Positions 34,356-43,580 of a DNA stretch of 64,000 bases are shown piece by piece. The translations under genes and the position numbers were made by a program. Numbering within the stretch: position 1 is the first letter of the stretch; each line of letters begins with the position of its first letter. The stretch is from an uncultured Collinsella sp. (GTDB taxonomy: Bacteria > Actinomycetota > Coriobacteriia > Coriobacteriales > Coriobacteriaceae). Location of the stretch: positions 1 through 64,000 of the forward strand of contig UQIT01000005.1 of NCBI GenBank assembly GCA_900541175.1, given 5' to 3'. A model generated the notes under the pieces. The model was not told where the DNA came from and searched no databases. It saw only the letters and a program-made list of their open reading frames with translations.

Positions 34356-34459
34356 CGGGGCGATGCAGCAGACAGATAGTTTTAGTTAAAGCGGTTCATT
34401 TTATTGAAGCGTTTTAGTGTGCCTTTTACGGGAATCTTACCGTTCGCCGAATAATTTCT

Positions 34460-34468
34460 TGCTATCAT
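34460..34468 (+). promoter_or_regulatory. Extended -10 promoter of adhE
   Basis: TGCTATCAT, about 40 nt upstream of the start; no good -35. I see no clear Rex-type operator. Confidence 0.5.
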
Positions 34469-34508
34469 GCAAGGCGTAGGGTAAATCTCCGATCGCAAGG
34501 AGACACAA

Positions 34509-37157
34509 ATGGTGAAAAAGTCACCGGAAAACACTACTCCCGCCATCGTGGACAACGTGGAGGCGCTTGAGGCCAAACTCAAATCTATGCGTGAGGCCCA
34601 GGCTAAATTCGCTGAGTACACTCAGGAGCAGGTAGACAAGATCTTCTACGAGGCTGCTATGGCCGCCAACAAGGCTCGTATTCCTTTGGCCAAGCTCGCC
34701 ATCGAGGAGACCGGCCGCGGCGTTCTTGAGGACAAGGTCATCAAGAACCACTACGCCGCTGAGTACATCTACAACGCTTACAAGAACACCAAGACCTGCG
34801 GTGTCATCGAGCGCGACGACGCTTACGGCATCACCAAGGTCGCCGAGCCGATCGGTATCGTTGGCGCTGTCATCCCGACCACCAACCCGACCTCCACGGC
34901 CATCTTCAAGACGCTCATCTGCCTGAAGACCCGTAACGCCATCATCATCTCCCCGCACCCGGCAGCCGCCAAGTGCACCATCGCCGCCGCCAAGCTCGTT
35001 CTCGACGCAGCTGTCAAGGCCGGTGCTCCTGAGGGCATCATCGGCTGGGTCGACAAGCCGTCCATCGAGCTGACCAACATGGTCATGCGCGACGTCGACA
35101 TCATTCTCGCAACCGGTGGCCCGGGCATGGTCAAGGCTGCTTACTCCTCCGGTAAGCCCGCACTCGGCGTCGGCGCCGGCAACACCCCGGTCATCATCGA
35201 CGATACCGCGGACATCAAGCTCGCCGTCAACTCCATCATCCACTCCAAGACGTTCGACAACGGCATGATCTGCGCTTCCGAGCAGTCCGTGACCGTCATC
35301 GACACCATCTATGACCAGGTTAAGGCCGAGTTCCAGAAGCGCGGCTGCTACTTCGTCAAGCAGGGTGCCGAGATGGAGGCCCTGCGTGCCGCCATGTTCA
35401 AGAACGGCGCTCTCGATCACCGCATCCCCGGCATGGCTGCCGCCAAGATCGCCGAGCTCGCCGGCATCGAGGTTCCCGCCAAGACCAAGATCCTGATCGC
35501 CGAGGTCACCTCCACCGATCCCGAGAAGGAAGAGTTCTCCCACGAGAAGCTCTCCCCGGTCCTGGCCATGTACCACGCCAAGGACTTCCAGGAGGCCGTT
35601 GACAAGGCAGAGCACCTCGTCCTCGCAGGTGGCCCGGGCCACACCGCCTCTCTCTACGTGCACCCGGCACAGAGCGAGAAGATCGCTAAGTTCCAGCACG
35701 TCATGAAGGCCTGCCGCATCGTCATCAACACCCCGTCCTCGCACGGCGGCATCGGTGACCTCTACAACTTCGGCATGAAGCCGTCTCTAACCCTGGGCTG
35801 CGGCTCCTGGGGTGGCAACTCCGTCTCCGAGAACGTTGGGGTGAAGCACTTGATCAACGTCAAGACCGTGGCAGAGCGCCGCGAGAACATGCTGTGGTTC
35901 CGCGCACCCGAGAAGGTCTACTTCAAGAAGGGCTGCACGCCCGTCGCACTCGACGAGCTCGGCACCGTAATGGGCAAGAAGCGCGCCTTCATCGTTACCG
36001 ACCAGTTCCTCTTCAAGAATGGCAACACGCGTGCCATCGAGGCCAAGCTCGATGAGATGGGCATCGCTCACGACTGCTTCTACGACGTTGAGCCCGATCC
36101 CTCCCTGCAGTGCGCACGTCGCGGCGCCAAGCAGATGGCTCTCTTTGAGCCGGATGTCATCATCGCCGTCGGCGGCGGCTCCGCAATGGACGCCGGCAAG
36201 ATCATGTGGATGATGTACGAGCACCCCGAGGCGAACTTCGAGGACATGGCCATGGACTTCATGGACATCCGCAAGCGTATCTTCACCTTCCCCGAGATGG
36301 GCAAGAAGGCTTACTTCGTCGCCGTCCCGACCTCTTCGGGCACTGGCTCCGAGTGCACGCCGTTCGCCATCATCACCGACAAGGAGACCGGCATCAAGTG
36401 GCCGCTCGCCGACTACGCGCTGCTCCCGAAGATGGCAATCGTCGACGCTGACAACTGCATGACCGCCCCGAAGGGCCTCACCGCAGCTTCCGGTATTGAC
36501 GTCATGACCCACGCCATCGAGTCCTACGTCTCCATCATGGCTTCCGATTACACCAAGGGCCTCTCCGAGCGCGCCGCAAAGCTCGTCTTCGAGAACCTCC
36601 CGAGCTCCTTCACCAACGGTGCCAAGGATCCGCACGCTCGCGAGGAGATGCACAACGCATCCTGCATGGCCGGTATGGCATTCGGTAACGCCTTCCTGGG
36701 CCTCAACCACTCCATGGCCCACAAGCTCGGCGCTTTCCACCATCTGCCCCACGGCCTCGCAAACGCAGTCATCCTGACCCGCGTCATGCGTTACAACGCC
36801 GCCGAGGCTCCTGTCAAGATGGGAACCTTCTCTCAGTATCCTTACCCCAACGCGCTGCACAACTACGCCGAGATGGCTCGTTACTGCGGTATCGACGGCA
36901 AGGACGACCGTGAGGTCTTCGAGAACTTCATCACCAAGCTCACCGAGCTCTGCGACTTCATCGGCGTCAAGAAGACCATTGCCGACTACGGTGTCGACGA
37001 GAAGTACTTCCTCGACACCCTCGACGAGATGACCGAGCAGGCATTCAACGACCAGTGCACCGGCGCCAACCCGCGCTACCCGCTCATGAGCGAGATCAAG
37101 GAGCTCTACCTGGACGCCTACTACGGCCGCGAGCCCCAGGATTACGCCGTCTGCTAG
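34509..37157 (+). CDS. adhE: Bifunctional acetaldehyde-CoA/alcohol dehydrogenase
   Basis: Fermentative enzyme that reduces acetyl-CoA to ethanol in two NADH-dependent steps and forms helical spirosomes. The 882 residues have an N-terminal aldehyde dehydrogenase domain (catalytic Cys in NGMICASEQSV; nucleotide site GPGMVKAAYSSG). A linker follows, then a C-terminal iron-dependent alcohol dehydrogenase with GGGSAMDAGK and iron ligands in GLNHSMAHKLGAFHHLPHG. ATG with AAGGAG 6 nt upstream. It is plus strand and probably monocistronic or weakly coupled to the next gene through a GC-rich stem-loop. Confidence 0.97.
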   Translation: MVKKSPENTTPAIVDNVEALEAKLKSMREAQAKFAEYTQEQVDKIFYEAAMAANKARIPLAKLAIEETGRGVLEDKVIKNHYAAEYIYNAYKNTKTCGVIERDDAYGITKVAEPIGIVGAVIPTTNPTSTAIFKTLICLKTRNAIIISPHPAAAKCTIAAAKLVLDAAVKAGAPEGIIGWVDKPSIELTNMVMRDVDIILATGGPGMVKAAYSSGKPALGVGAGNTPVIIDDTADIKLAVNSIIHSKTFDNGMICASEQSVTVIDTIYDQVKAEFQKRGCYFVKQGAEMEALRAAMFKNGALDHRIPGMAAAKIAELAGIEVPAKTKILIAEVTSTDPEKEEFSHEKLSPVLAMYHAKDFQEAVDKAEHLVLAGGPGHTASLYVHPAQSEKIAKFQHVMKACRIVINTPSSHGGIGDLYNFGMKPSLTLGCGSWGGNSVSENVGVKHLINVKTVAERRENMLWFRAPEKVYFKKGCTPVALDELGTVMGKKRAFIVTDQFLFKNGNTRAIEAKLDEMGIAHDCFYDVEPDPSLQCARRGAKQMALFEPDVIIAVGGGSAMDAGKIMWMMYEHPEANFEDMAMDFMDIRKRIFTFPEMGKKAYFVAVPTSSGTGSECTPFAIITDKETGIKWPLADYALLPKMAIVDADNCMTAPKGLTAASGIDVMTHAIESYVSIMASDYTKGLSERAAKLVFENLPSSFTNGAKDPHAREEMHNASCMAGMAFGNAFLGLNHSMAHKLGAFHHLPHGLANAVILTRVMRYNAAEAPVKMGTFSQYPYPNALHNYAEMARYCGIDGKDDREVFENFITKLTELCDFIGVKKTIADYGVDEKYFLDTLDEMTEQAFNDQCTGANPRYPLMSEIKELYLDAYYGREPQDYAVC

Positions 37158-37174
37158 TTTTAGCACGGTTTTTA

Positions 37175-37213
37175 ACGGCGGGGGTGCACGGGTGTTTCAC
37201 ACACCCCCGCCGT
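37175..37213 (+). terminator. GC-rich stem-loop after adhE
   Basis: Perfect 12-bp stem ACGGCGGGGGTG/CACCCCCGCCGT with 15-nt loop but no T tract. It may be a 3' stabiliser or leaky terminator before the following kinase gene. Confidence 0.55.
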
Positions 37214-37245
37214 CGCTTCTATCGCATCGTTGAAAGGATGCAACC

Positions 37246-38010
37246 ATGCTGCTACCCGATTCCAAGACCGAGCTCGTCCGCCGTGGCAACAAGGTCGTTT
37301 ACGACCTGGGCGACAAGATTGTCAAGGTCTTTAACGAGACCAAGCCTGTCTCCGACGTGTTCAACGAGGCTTTGAATCTTGCCCGCATCAATGAGTGCGG
37401 CATCCGCAGCCCCAAGGCGCTCGAGGTTTCCCAGCTCGAGAACGCCAACGGCTGGGCGCTCGTGACCGAGAAGGTTCCGGGCACCACCCTTGCCGAGAAG
37501 ATGACTGCCGAGCCCCAGCGCTTTGGTGAGTACCTCGAGATGTTCGTCGACCTCCAGATCGAGATCCACGGCTACACCTCCCCGCTGCTCAACCGTCAGC
37601 GCGACAAGTACGCCCGCATGATCGACAGCCTTGATCAGCTCAATGCCACCACGCGCTACAACCTTCAGGAGCGTCTGGACGGCATGACCAAGGAATTCAA
37701 GGTCTGCCACGGCGACTTCAACCCCTCCAACGTCATCGTCGGCGACGACGGCCAGCTCTATGTGTGCGACTGGGCACACGCCACCCAGGGCTCCCCTGCT
37801 GCCGACGTTGCCACCACCTACCTGCTCTTTGCCCTCAACAGCAAGGATCAGGCTGAGGCCTACCTGGAGCTCTACTGCGACCGCGCCGACATGCCCATGC
37901 AGGTCGTGCGTCAGTGGACGAGCATCGTCGCCGCTTCCGAGCTCGCTCGTAAGCGCAACGTGAACGATGAGTTCCTGAAGAACTGGATCGACGTCGTCGA
38001 TTATCAGTAA
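37246..38010 (+). CDS. Aminoglycoside-phosphotransferase-fold kinase of unknown substrate
   Basis: APH/choline-kinase-like small-molecule kinase, 254 residues. It has a short N-lobe (VVYDLGDKIVKVFN with likely ATP-binding Lys near residue 27) and the catalytic HGDFNPSN at 155-162. CDWAHA follows at 174-179 as the metal-binding segment. ATG with AAAGGA 7 nt upstream. It follows adhE by 88 nt on the same strand. Family members phosphorylate antibiotics, choline, thiamine, fructosamine or homoserine; nothing here decides the substrate. Resistance should not be assumed. Confidence 0.85.
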   Translation: MLLPDSKTELVRRGNKVVYDLGDKIVKVFNETKPVSDVFNEALNLARINECGIRSPKALEVSQLENANGWALVTEKVPGTTLAEKMTAEPQRFGEYLEMFVDLQIEIHGYTSPLLNRQRDKYARMIDSLDQLNATTRYNLQERLDGMTKEFKVCHGDFNPSNVIVGDDGQLYVCDWAHATQGSPAADVATTYLLFALNSKDQAEAYLELYCDRADMPMQVVRQWTSIVAASELARKRNVNDEFLKNWIDVVDYQ

Positions 38011-38041
38011 TATCTGAGCGATTTATTTCGCATCGGAGGCA

Positions 38042-38087
38042 CAAGGAAAACCCCGCAGCTCGCATGGGCTGTGGGGTTTTCCTTTTA
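38042..38087 (+). terminator. Terminator of the kinase gene (bidirectional)
   Basis: Long stem AAGGAAAACCCCGCAGC/GCTGTGGGGTTTTCCTT with TTTT on both sides. Confidence 0.9.
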
Positions 38088-38107
38088 GATATCGAGGATG
38101 CCACAAG

Positions 38108-38160
38108 ATAAAAGGACGGCCCCGCATCTCCCCGATCTGGAGAAATGCGGGGCCGTCCCG
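38108..38160 (-). terminator. Terminator of proS
   Basis: Minus-strand stem of about 18 bp based on GGACGGCCCCGCAT/ATGCGGGGCCGTCC followed by TTTTATC. It faces the kinase terminator. Confidence 0.9.
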
Positions 38161-38188
38161 TATATCGAACTACAAGCGAAATCGTCGA

Positions 38189-39910
38189 TTAACGGCGTGC
38201 TGCCTTCACAAGCTCGGCGACCTTGGCGACGACCTCGTCGATCGCCACATCCTCGCGCTCACCCGTGGCACGGTCCTTGAGCTCAACGGTGCCATTCTTA
38301 AGGCCACGCTTACCCAGAACGACCTGATACGGGAAGCCCATAAGGTCGTTGTCGGCAAACTTAAAGCCAGGACGCTCGTCGCGGTCGTCGACGACAACCT
38401 CGATACCCTCGGCGCACAGGCCATCAACGATCTGCTCGCAGACGGTAGCGCACTCCTCCTTCTTGGGATCGAGCGGAATCACCGCGACCTCGTACGGGGC
38501 AACGGAGACCGGCCAGACGATACCGTGCTCGTCGTTGTGCTGCTCCACGATGGCAGCGAGCGAGCGGGACACACCAACGCCGTAGCAGCCCATGATGAGC
38601 GGCTTCTCCTTGCCGTCCTCGTCCATAAAGGTGGCACCCATGGCCTCGGAATACTTGGTGCCCAGCTGGAAGACCTGGGAGACCTCGATGCCGCGGGCTG
38701 CGGAGAGCGGCTTGCCGCAGTGCGGGCAGGGATCGCCGGCAACGACGGTGACCAGGTCGGCCCACTCGTCGACGGTAAAGTCGCGCTCGGGGCAGGCACC
38801 GGTAAAGTGATAGTCGACCTCGTTGGCGCCGCAGGCCCACTGCTTGGACTCACGCAGGCTCTCGTCGCACACCAGACGAATGCCCTCGGGCAGGTTAACC
38901 GGTCCGATAAAGCCCTTATGCAGACCATAAGTCTGGAGCTCCTCGTCGGTCATCATGCGATAGCCCTTGCCAAAGACATGCTCGGCTTTGCAATCGTTGA
39001 GCTCGTGGTCGCCCGGAACAATGGCCACGACCGGCTTGCCCTCGGCGTCGATGAGTGCCAGCGACTTGCGCGTGCCGTTCTCGGGGAACCCAAAGAACTT
39101 AGCAACTGCCTCAATGGTGCCCATGCCCGGAGTCTCGACCTTGGTAAGCGTACCGTCGCCAGGACCCTCGGTCACGACGACCTTGGTGCTTGCAGCCTCG
39201 TCATCGGCGGCAAAACCGCAGTCATCGCAATAGACGAGCGAAGCCTCGCCAGCATCGGCCAGCGCCATGTACTCGACGGAGGTATCGCCACCGATCTCAC
39301 CGGAGTCGGCAACAACGGGCAGGGCCTTGATATAGCAGCGCTCGCAGATGTTAGCGTAGGCCTGCTTCATCTTGTCATACTCCTCCTGCAGGCTCTCCTG
39401 CGTGGCGGAGAAGCTGTAGGCGTCCTTCATGATGAACTCGCGACCGCGCATCAGGCCAAAGCGGGGGCGGAACTCGTCGCGGAACTTGTCCTGAATGTGG
39501 TAGAGGTTAACGGGTAGCTGCTTGTAGGAACGCAGCTCATTGCGCACCAGGGCAGTCACGGTCTCCTCGTGCGTGGGTCCGAGAACAAACTCGCGGCCGT
39601 GACGGTCATCAAAGCGCACGAGCTCCTTGCCATAGGCATCGATGCGGCCGGACTCACGCCACAGCTCGGCATCGACCATAATGGGCATCATGAGCTCCTG
39701 GGCGCCAGCAGCATCCATCTCGTCGCGCACGATGTTCTCGATCTTGCGGATCGAGCGCCATGCGAGCGGCAGATAGGAATACAGGCCGGCGGCCTCCTTG
39801 CGAATCATGCCGGCGCGAAGCAGCAGACGGTGGCTCGCAAGCTCGGCGTCCGCCGGATCCTCTTTGAGCGTCGGCGCGTAAAGCTTAGACATATACATTG
39901 CTCGGGTCAT
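38189..39910 (-). CDS. proS: Prolyl-tRNA synthetase, bacterial type
   Basis: Class II synthetase charging tRNA-Pro. The 573 residues show motif 2 (RDEFRPRFGLMRGREFIMKDAY shortened; about residues 143-165), the inserted INS editing domain (about 225-405, with KSLALIDAEGKPV and GDHELND), motif 3 GVGVSRSLAA, and the anticodon-binding C-terminus. ATG directly follows the ispG stop and uses GAGGAG inside the ispG end, so translation is coupled. It is the last gene of the pyrH-to-proS run. Confidence 0.97.
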   Translation of the reverse strand: MTRAMYMSKLYAPTLKEDPADAELASHRLLLRAGMIRKEAAGLYSYLPLAWRSIRKIENIVRDEMDAAGAQELMMPIMVDAELWRESGRIDAYGKELVRFDDRHGREFVLGPTHEETVTALVRNELRSYKQLPVNLYHIQDKFRDEFRPRFGLMRGREFIMKDAYSFSATQESLQEEYDKMKQAYANICERCYIKALPVVADSGEIGGDTSVEYMALADAGEASLVYCDDCGFAADDEAASTKVVVTEGPGDGTLTKVETPGMGTIEAVAKFFGFPENGTRKSLALIDAEGKPVVAIVPGDHELNDCKAEHVFGKGYRMMTDEELQTYGLHKGFIGPVNLPEGIRLVCDESLRESKQWACGANEVDYHFTGACPERDFTVDEWADLVTVVAGDPCPHCGKPLSAARGIEVSQVFQLGTKYSEAMGATFMDEDGKEKPLIMGCYGVGVSRSLAAIVEQHNDEHGIVWPVSVAPYEVAVIPLDPKKEECATVCEQIVDGLCAEGIEVVVDDRDERPGFKFADNDLMGFPYQVVLGKRGLKNGTVELKDRATGEREDVAIDEVVAKVAELVKAARR

Positions 39911-40993
39911 TTATTTCTCCTCAATAAGTTTGTCGACCTCTGCCATAAGCGCGTCGACAATTTGGTCCTCAGCTACTTTACCAATGATCTGGCCATGCGA
40001 AAAGAGCAAGGCCTGACCACGTCCGCAAGCAACGCCCAGATCGGCATCAGAAGCCTCGCCGGGGCCATTAACGGCACATCCCATCACAGCGATCGAAAGC
40101 GACGCGGAGTAGTTCTTAAGCCGCTCGGTAACCTCCTCGGCAATGGGAATAAGGTTAACCTGGCAGCGGGCGCACGTGGGGCACGAGACAATCTCGGGGC
40201 CACGGCGACGCAGGCCCAACGACTGCAGAATACCCCAGACAACCGGCGGCTCCTCAACCGGATCAGCTGTGAGCGACACACGCATGGTGTCGCCAATGCC
40301 TTCGGAAAGCAAGATACCCAAGCCTACAGAGCTCTTGATGGTGCCCTGGAGCTTGGTACCCGCCTCGGTTACGCCCAGGTGAAGCGGAACGTGTGGAATC
40401 TCACGCGACAGGGCTCGATAGGTATCGAGCGTCGTCTGTACGCTATGGGCCTTGGCGGAAAGCACAATGTTGGTAAACCCACGATCCTCAAAGTGCCGCA
40501 CAAAGCGCTCGCTAGACATCACGAGCTTTTCGGGCTGCGTGAGGTCATCGCGCTCGGCGATATCCTGCTCAAGCGAGCCCGCGTTCACGCCAATGCGAAT
40601 CGCGCACCCAGCGGCACCCGCAGCATCAATCACCGCGTCAACCTTGGCCCAATCGCCGATATTGCCGGGATTGATGCGAAGCTTGGCGGCACCAGCCTCG
40701 ACGGCGCCGATGGCGAGTTTATGGTTAAAGTGAATATCGGCAACGATCGGCACCGGAGACTCGGCACAGATGGTGCGAAAACCCTCAAGCGCGGCCTCGG
40801 TGGGCACGCTCACACGCACGATATCGCAGCCAGCCTGCGCCAACGCGCACACTTGCGCAAGCGTTGCCTGGGCGTCAGCGGTATCGGTGCAGGTCATGGA
40901 TTGGACCACCACCGGCGCGCCGCCACCGATCTGCACACCGCCCACATGCACGGGGCGCGTCAACTCGCGAGGCAAAGGATGGGATAAAGACAA
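39911..40993 (-). CDS. ispG: 4-hydroxy-3-methylbut-2-enyl diphosphate synthase IspG
   Basis: [4Fe-4S] enzyme of the MEP isoprenoid pathway. The 360 residues include the TIM barrel with VRVSVPTEAAL and the C-terminal cluster ligands CPTCARC and the family block VMGCAVNGPGEA. TTG at 40993 is favoured since AGGGGAG lies 8 nt upstream; GTG at 41002 would sit on that site. It overlaps nothing and follows rseP by 13 nt. Confidence 0.93.
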   Translation of the reverse strand: MSLSHPLPRELTRPVHVGGVQIGGGAPVVVQSMTCTDTADAQATLAQVCALAQAGCDIVRVSVPTEAALEGFRTICAESPVPIVADIHFNHKLAIGAVEAGAAKLRINPGNIGDWAKVDAVIDAAGAAGCAIRIGVNAGSLEQDIAERDDLTQPEKLVMSSERFVRHFEDRGFTNIVLSAKAHSVQTTLDTYRALSREIPHVPLHLGVTEAGTKLQGTIKSSVGLGILLSEGIGDTMRVSLTADPVEEPPVVWGILQSLGLRRRGPEIVSCPTCARCQVNLIPIAEEVTERLKNYSASLSIAVMGCAVNGPGEASDADLGVACGRGQALLFSHGQIIGKVAEDQIVDALMAEVDKLIEEK

Positions 40994-41006
40994 TCCAAAC
41001 ACTCCC

Positions 41007-42368
41007 CTACAGGATAAATCGAAGGACGTCGGAACGAAGCATATAGACAAACAGCAGCGCAAAGAGCGCGATGCCCACATAGCTCACAATCGTCTGGACC
41101 TTGAGCGGAAGCTCGCGGCCAGCAATCTTTTGAATGATCTCGATGACCAGCTTGCCGCCATCGAGTGGTGGGATGGGCAGCAGGTTCATAAAGCCAAGCG
41201 AGAACGAAATGACGGCGGCAAACGAAAGGAACGTGGCAGGGCCGGCAGCAGCAGCCTGTGAGGACATAACGCTAATGCCCACGATCGAAGAAGACTGATC
41301 GAGAATCTCCATCGTATGCTGCGGCTGGAGCAGGCGCATCACGCCCTCCGCTGTCTGCACGACATAGGAGAACGAAAGGCGAGCCGACGTGATGGGGTCT
41401 AAACGGACCACCTGCGTAGAGGCATACACACCTAGGCGCTCGTCCTCTTTGAGCGCAACCGAGGTCGAATGCTGCTTGCCGTCGCGCTCATACTCAATGG
41501 CGATATCGTCCTTACCGGCGGCCTTGCCGATGGCATCGTAAACGTCCATCCAGGTAGAGCACGATACTCCGTCAACCGAAAGGATCGCGTCGCCGCCCTC
41601 GATACCCGCCTTGGCAGCAATAGAACCCTCGTCAACCTGACCGATCACGTTGGTATCCATCGGCACGGTGACACCCGCAATAGAGTAGATGCTCATAAGC
41701 AGCAAAAAGCCCGTCAGGATATTGACGAGAATGCCCGCGAGCAGCATAAAGGCGCGCTTGAGAAAACCCTGGCCCAGATAGGTATGCGAACGCTCTTGCG
41801 CAAGGAACTCGGCTTCGCCGCACGGCAGCTCCCACACATCGCCCTCGGTAGTCGCATGCTCTCGATCGAAACGGCGGCCGTCAAAGGTGGTGTAACCCGC
41901 CGCATCTCGTGGCAGCGTCTGATACTTGGTGGGATAGTAGCTCGGCGAGGGCTTCTCCCCTTCCTCATACCAAGGCGCGATAGAGCCCCAACCCAAGAGC
42001 AAGGCGCATGCCTCAAGCACAACCTCCTCGGATAGCTCGAGCTCGGCGGCAAGGTCGGCCACGGTCACGCGACCATGACGATAGATAGCCGCGAGCACGC
42101 GATCGGCGCACGAGACGTCGGTCGGATCCATACCGCAGATGGCAGCGTAGCCACCCAGCAGCAGCGGGGTCACGCCAAACTTGGTTCCAATGCGACGTGA
42201 CGTGTAATGGATGTCAAAGCGACACGGCAGGCCCAAAAAGAACTCGGTCACACGGACGCCGCAGGCACGCGCCGCCAAAAAGTGGCCGCCCTCGTGCAAA
42301 AACACAAGGACGGAAAGCATCAGCAGGCCCCAAAAAACCGATGAGAGAACGCTCAGAACAGTATCCAT
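41007..42368 (-). CDS. rseP: RseP/YluC-type site-2 protease with inserted domain
   Basis: Intramembrane zinc metalloprotease. It has HEGGH at residues 25-29 in the first membrane segment, a PDZ domain (VIGQVDEGSIAAKAGIEGGD) and the second active-site motif MNLLPIPPLDGGK near the C-terminus. At 453 residues it is longer than the typical 350-430. Between GGYAAICGM (residue 80) and ERSHTYLGQGFLKRA (192) lies a cytosolic insert of about 110 residues. Its first half looks like a winged helix (DRVLAAIYRHGRVTVADLAA). ATG at 42368 has no close ribosome site; AAGGA is 15 nt away, and TTG at 42383 is another choice. Confidence 0.92.
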   Translation of the reverse strand: MDTVLSVLSSVFWGLLMLSVLVFLHEGGHFLAARACGVRVTEFFLGLPCRFDIHYTSRRIGTKFGVTPLLLGGYAAICGMDPTDVSCADRVLAAIYRHGRVTVADLAAELELSEEVVLEACALLLGWGSIAPWYEEGEKPSPSYYPTKYQTLPRDAAGYTTFDGRRFDREHATTEGDVWELPCGEAEFLAQERSHTYLGQGFLKRAFMLLAGILVNILTGFLLLMSIYSIAGVTVPMDTNVIGQVDEGSIAAKAGIEGGDAILSVDGVSCSTWMDVYDAIGKAAGKDDIAIEYERDGKQHSTSVALKEDERLGVYASTQVVRLDPITSARLSFSYVVQTAEGVMRLLQPQHTMEILDQSSSIVGISVMSSQAAAAGPATFLSFAAVISFSLGFMNLLPIPPLDGGKLVIEIIQKIAGRELPLKVQTIVSYVGIALFALLFVYMLRSDVLRFIL

Positions 42369-42392
42369 AAAACGAAAAAGCAATCCTTATGG

Positions 42393-43580
42393 TTAGGAAC
42401 GGGTTGCGGCGAGCACCTGCGCAGCCTTTTCACGCGCCCACGCATCGATGTCGCGAAGCTGCTCAAACGAATCGACCGCCTGCATATCGTGGGCATCCAT
42501 GCAGGATTCCACAATGCAATCGATATCGGTAAAGCTGCAGCCATCGTGCAGGAAGGCATCGACGGCGACCTCGTTGGCGGCATTGAGCACGCACGGCATG
42601 GTGCCACCCGTCTTGCCGGCACGTTCGGCCAGTGCCAGACAGCGGAAGGTATCCATGTCGGCAGCATCAAACGTGAGCTGCCCCAGCTCGCGGAAATCGA
42701 TACGAGGCGCCGGGGTATCCCAACGCTCGGGATACGAGAACGCGAACTGGATGGGAATACGCATGTCGGAAGCACCGAGATGCGCCATCACGGAGCCGTC
42801 GGCAAACTCGACCATAGAGTGAATCTTGGACTGACGCTGCACGACCACGTTAATGAAATCGAGGTCGCAGTTAAACAGATGCATGGCCTCAATGCGCTCC
42901 AGGCCCTTGTTCATAAGGGTGGCGGAGTCGATGGTGATCTTGGCACCCATGGCCCACGTGGGATGTGCGAGGGCATCGGCACGCGTCACGCGGTCGAGCT
43001 CGTCGCGGGTGCGGCCAAAGAACGGACCGCCCGAGCAGGTGAGCCAAATACAATGAGCCTCGCGTGGGTTCTCCCCCAGATAGCACTGGTAGATGGCGGA
43101 GTGCTCAGAGTCGACTGGAATAAGCTGGCCCGGTTGCGCCAACGGCATAAGCAAGTCGCCGCCGACGACGAGGGACTCCTTGTTGGCAAGGGCAAGACGC
43201 TTATTCGAGGTCAAGGCCGCATGGCTCGCCTCGAGACCGGCGGCGCCCACAATAGCGACGAGCACGCAGTCGACATCGTCGCGACGCGCGAGCTCGCAAA
43301 CCGCCTGCGCGCCAACGCCGAGCTTCGTTCCCTCGGGCAACTCCTGCAGCACGGCGTCATCGCCATGAGCGACATCGGCCACGGCAACCGCCGGAACCGA
43401 GAACTCGCGGGCAGCGGCAACGAGCTCGGAGGTACTAGAGTTAACGGACAGCGCCGTCACCTGCAGGCGATCGGCATGCTGACGGCACACATCAAGTGCC
43501 TGGGTGCCGATGGAGCCCGTACAACCCAGGATGGCAACGCGAAGGCGTCCATCGGGGCCATACGTCGTTTGGAAGGACAT
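42393..43580 (-). CDS. dxr: 1-deoxy-D-xylulose 5-phosphate reductoisomerase
   Basis: Second enzyme of the MEP pathway. The 395 residues have NADPH site ILGCTGSIGTQALDV, substrate site LTCSGGPFFG and the ATLMNKGLE metal/substrate block. The ATG overlaps the cdsA stop by one base (TAATG) with GGAGG 9 nt upstream. Confidence 0.96.
   Translation of the reverse strand: MSFQTTYGPDGRLRVAILGCTGSIGTQALDVCRQHADRLQVTALSVNSSTSELVAAAREFSVPAVAVADVAHGDDAVLQELPEGTKLGVGAQAVCELARRDDVDCVLVAIVGAAGLEASHAALTSNKRLALANKESLVVGGDLLMPLAQPGQLIPVDSEHSAIYQCYLGENPREAHCIWLTCSGGPFFGRTRDELDRVTRADALAHPTWAMGAKITIDSATLMNKGLERIEAMHLFNCDLDFINVVVQRQSKIHSMVEFADGSVMAHLGASDMRIPIQFAFSYPERWDTPAPRIDFRELGQLTFDAADMDTFRCLALAERAGKTGGTMPCVLNAANEVAVDAFLHDGCSFTDIDCIVESCMDAHDMQAVDSFEQLRDIDAWAREKAAQVLAATRS

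Larger units (their letters stand above)
33286..34357. mobile_element. RAYT/REP element (IS200-like, Y1 transposase with flanking REP palindromes)
   Basis: A complete REP-associated tyrosine transposase gene is bracketed by inverted copies of a roughly 52-bp sequence containing the hairpin ACATGAGTG-AAAG-CACTCATGT and GTCTGTCCCC blocks. It lies between the rpmB terminator and adhE without disrupting either. Confidence 0.85.

Noticed and set aside
34521..37166. Minus-strand open frames opposite adhE
   Set aside because: adhE has both enzymatic domains intact on the plus strand with promoter and ribosome site.
37246..38010. Reading the kinase as an antibiotic-resistance gene
   Set aside because: Only the general phosphotransferase fold is visible; the context is metabolic and nothing indicates aminoglycosides as substrate.
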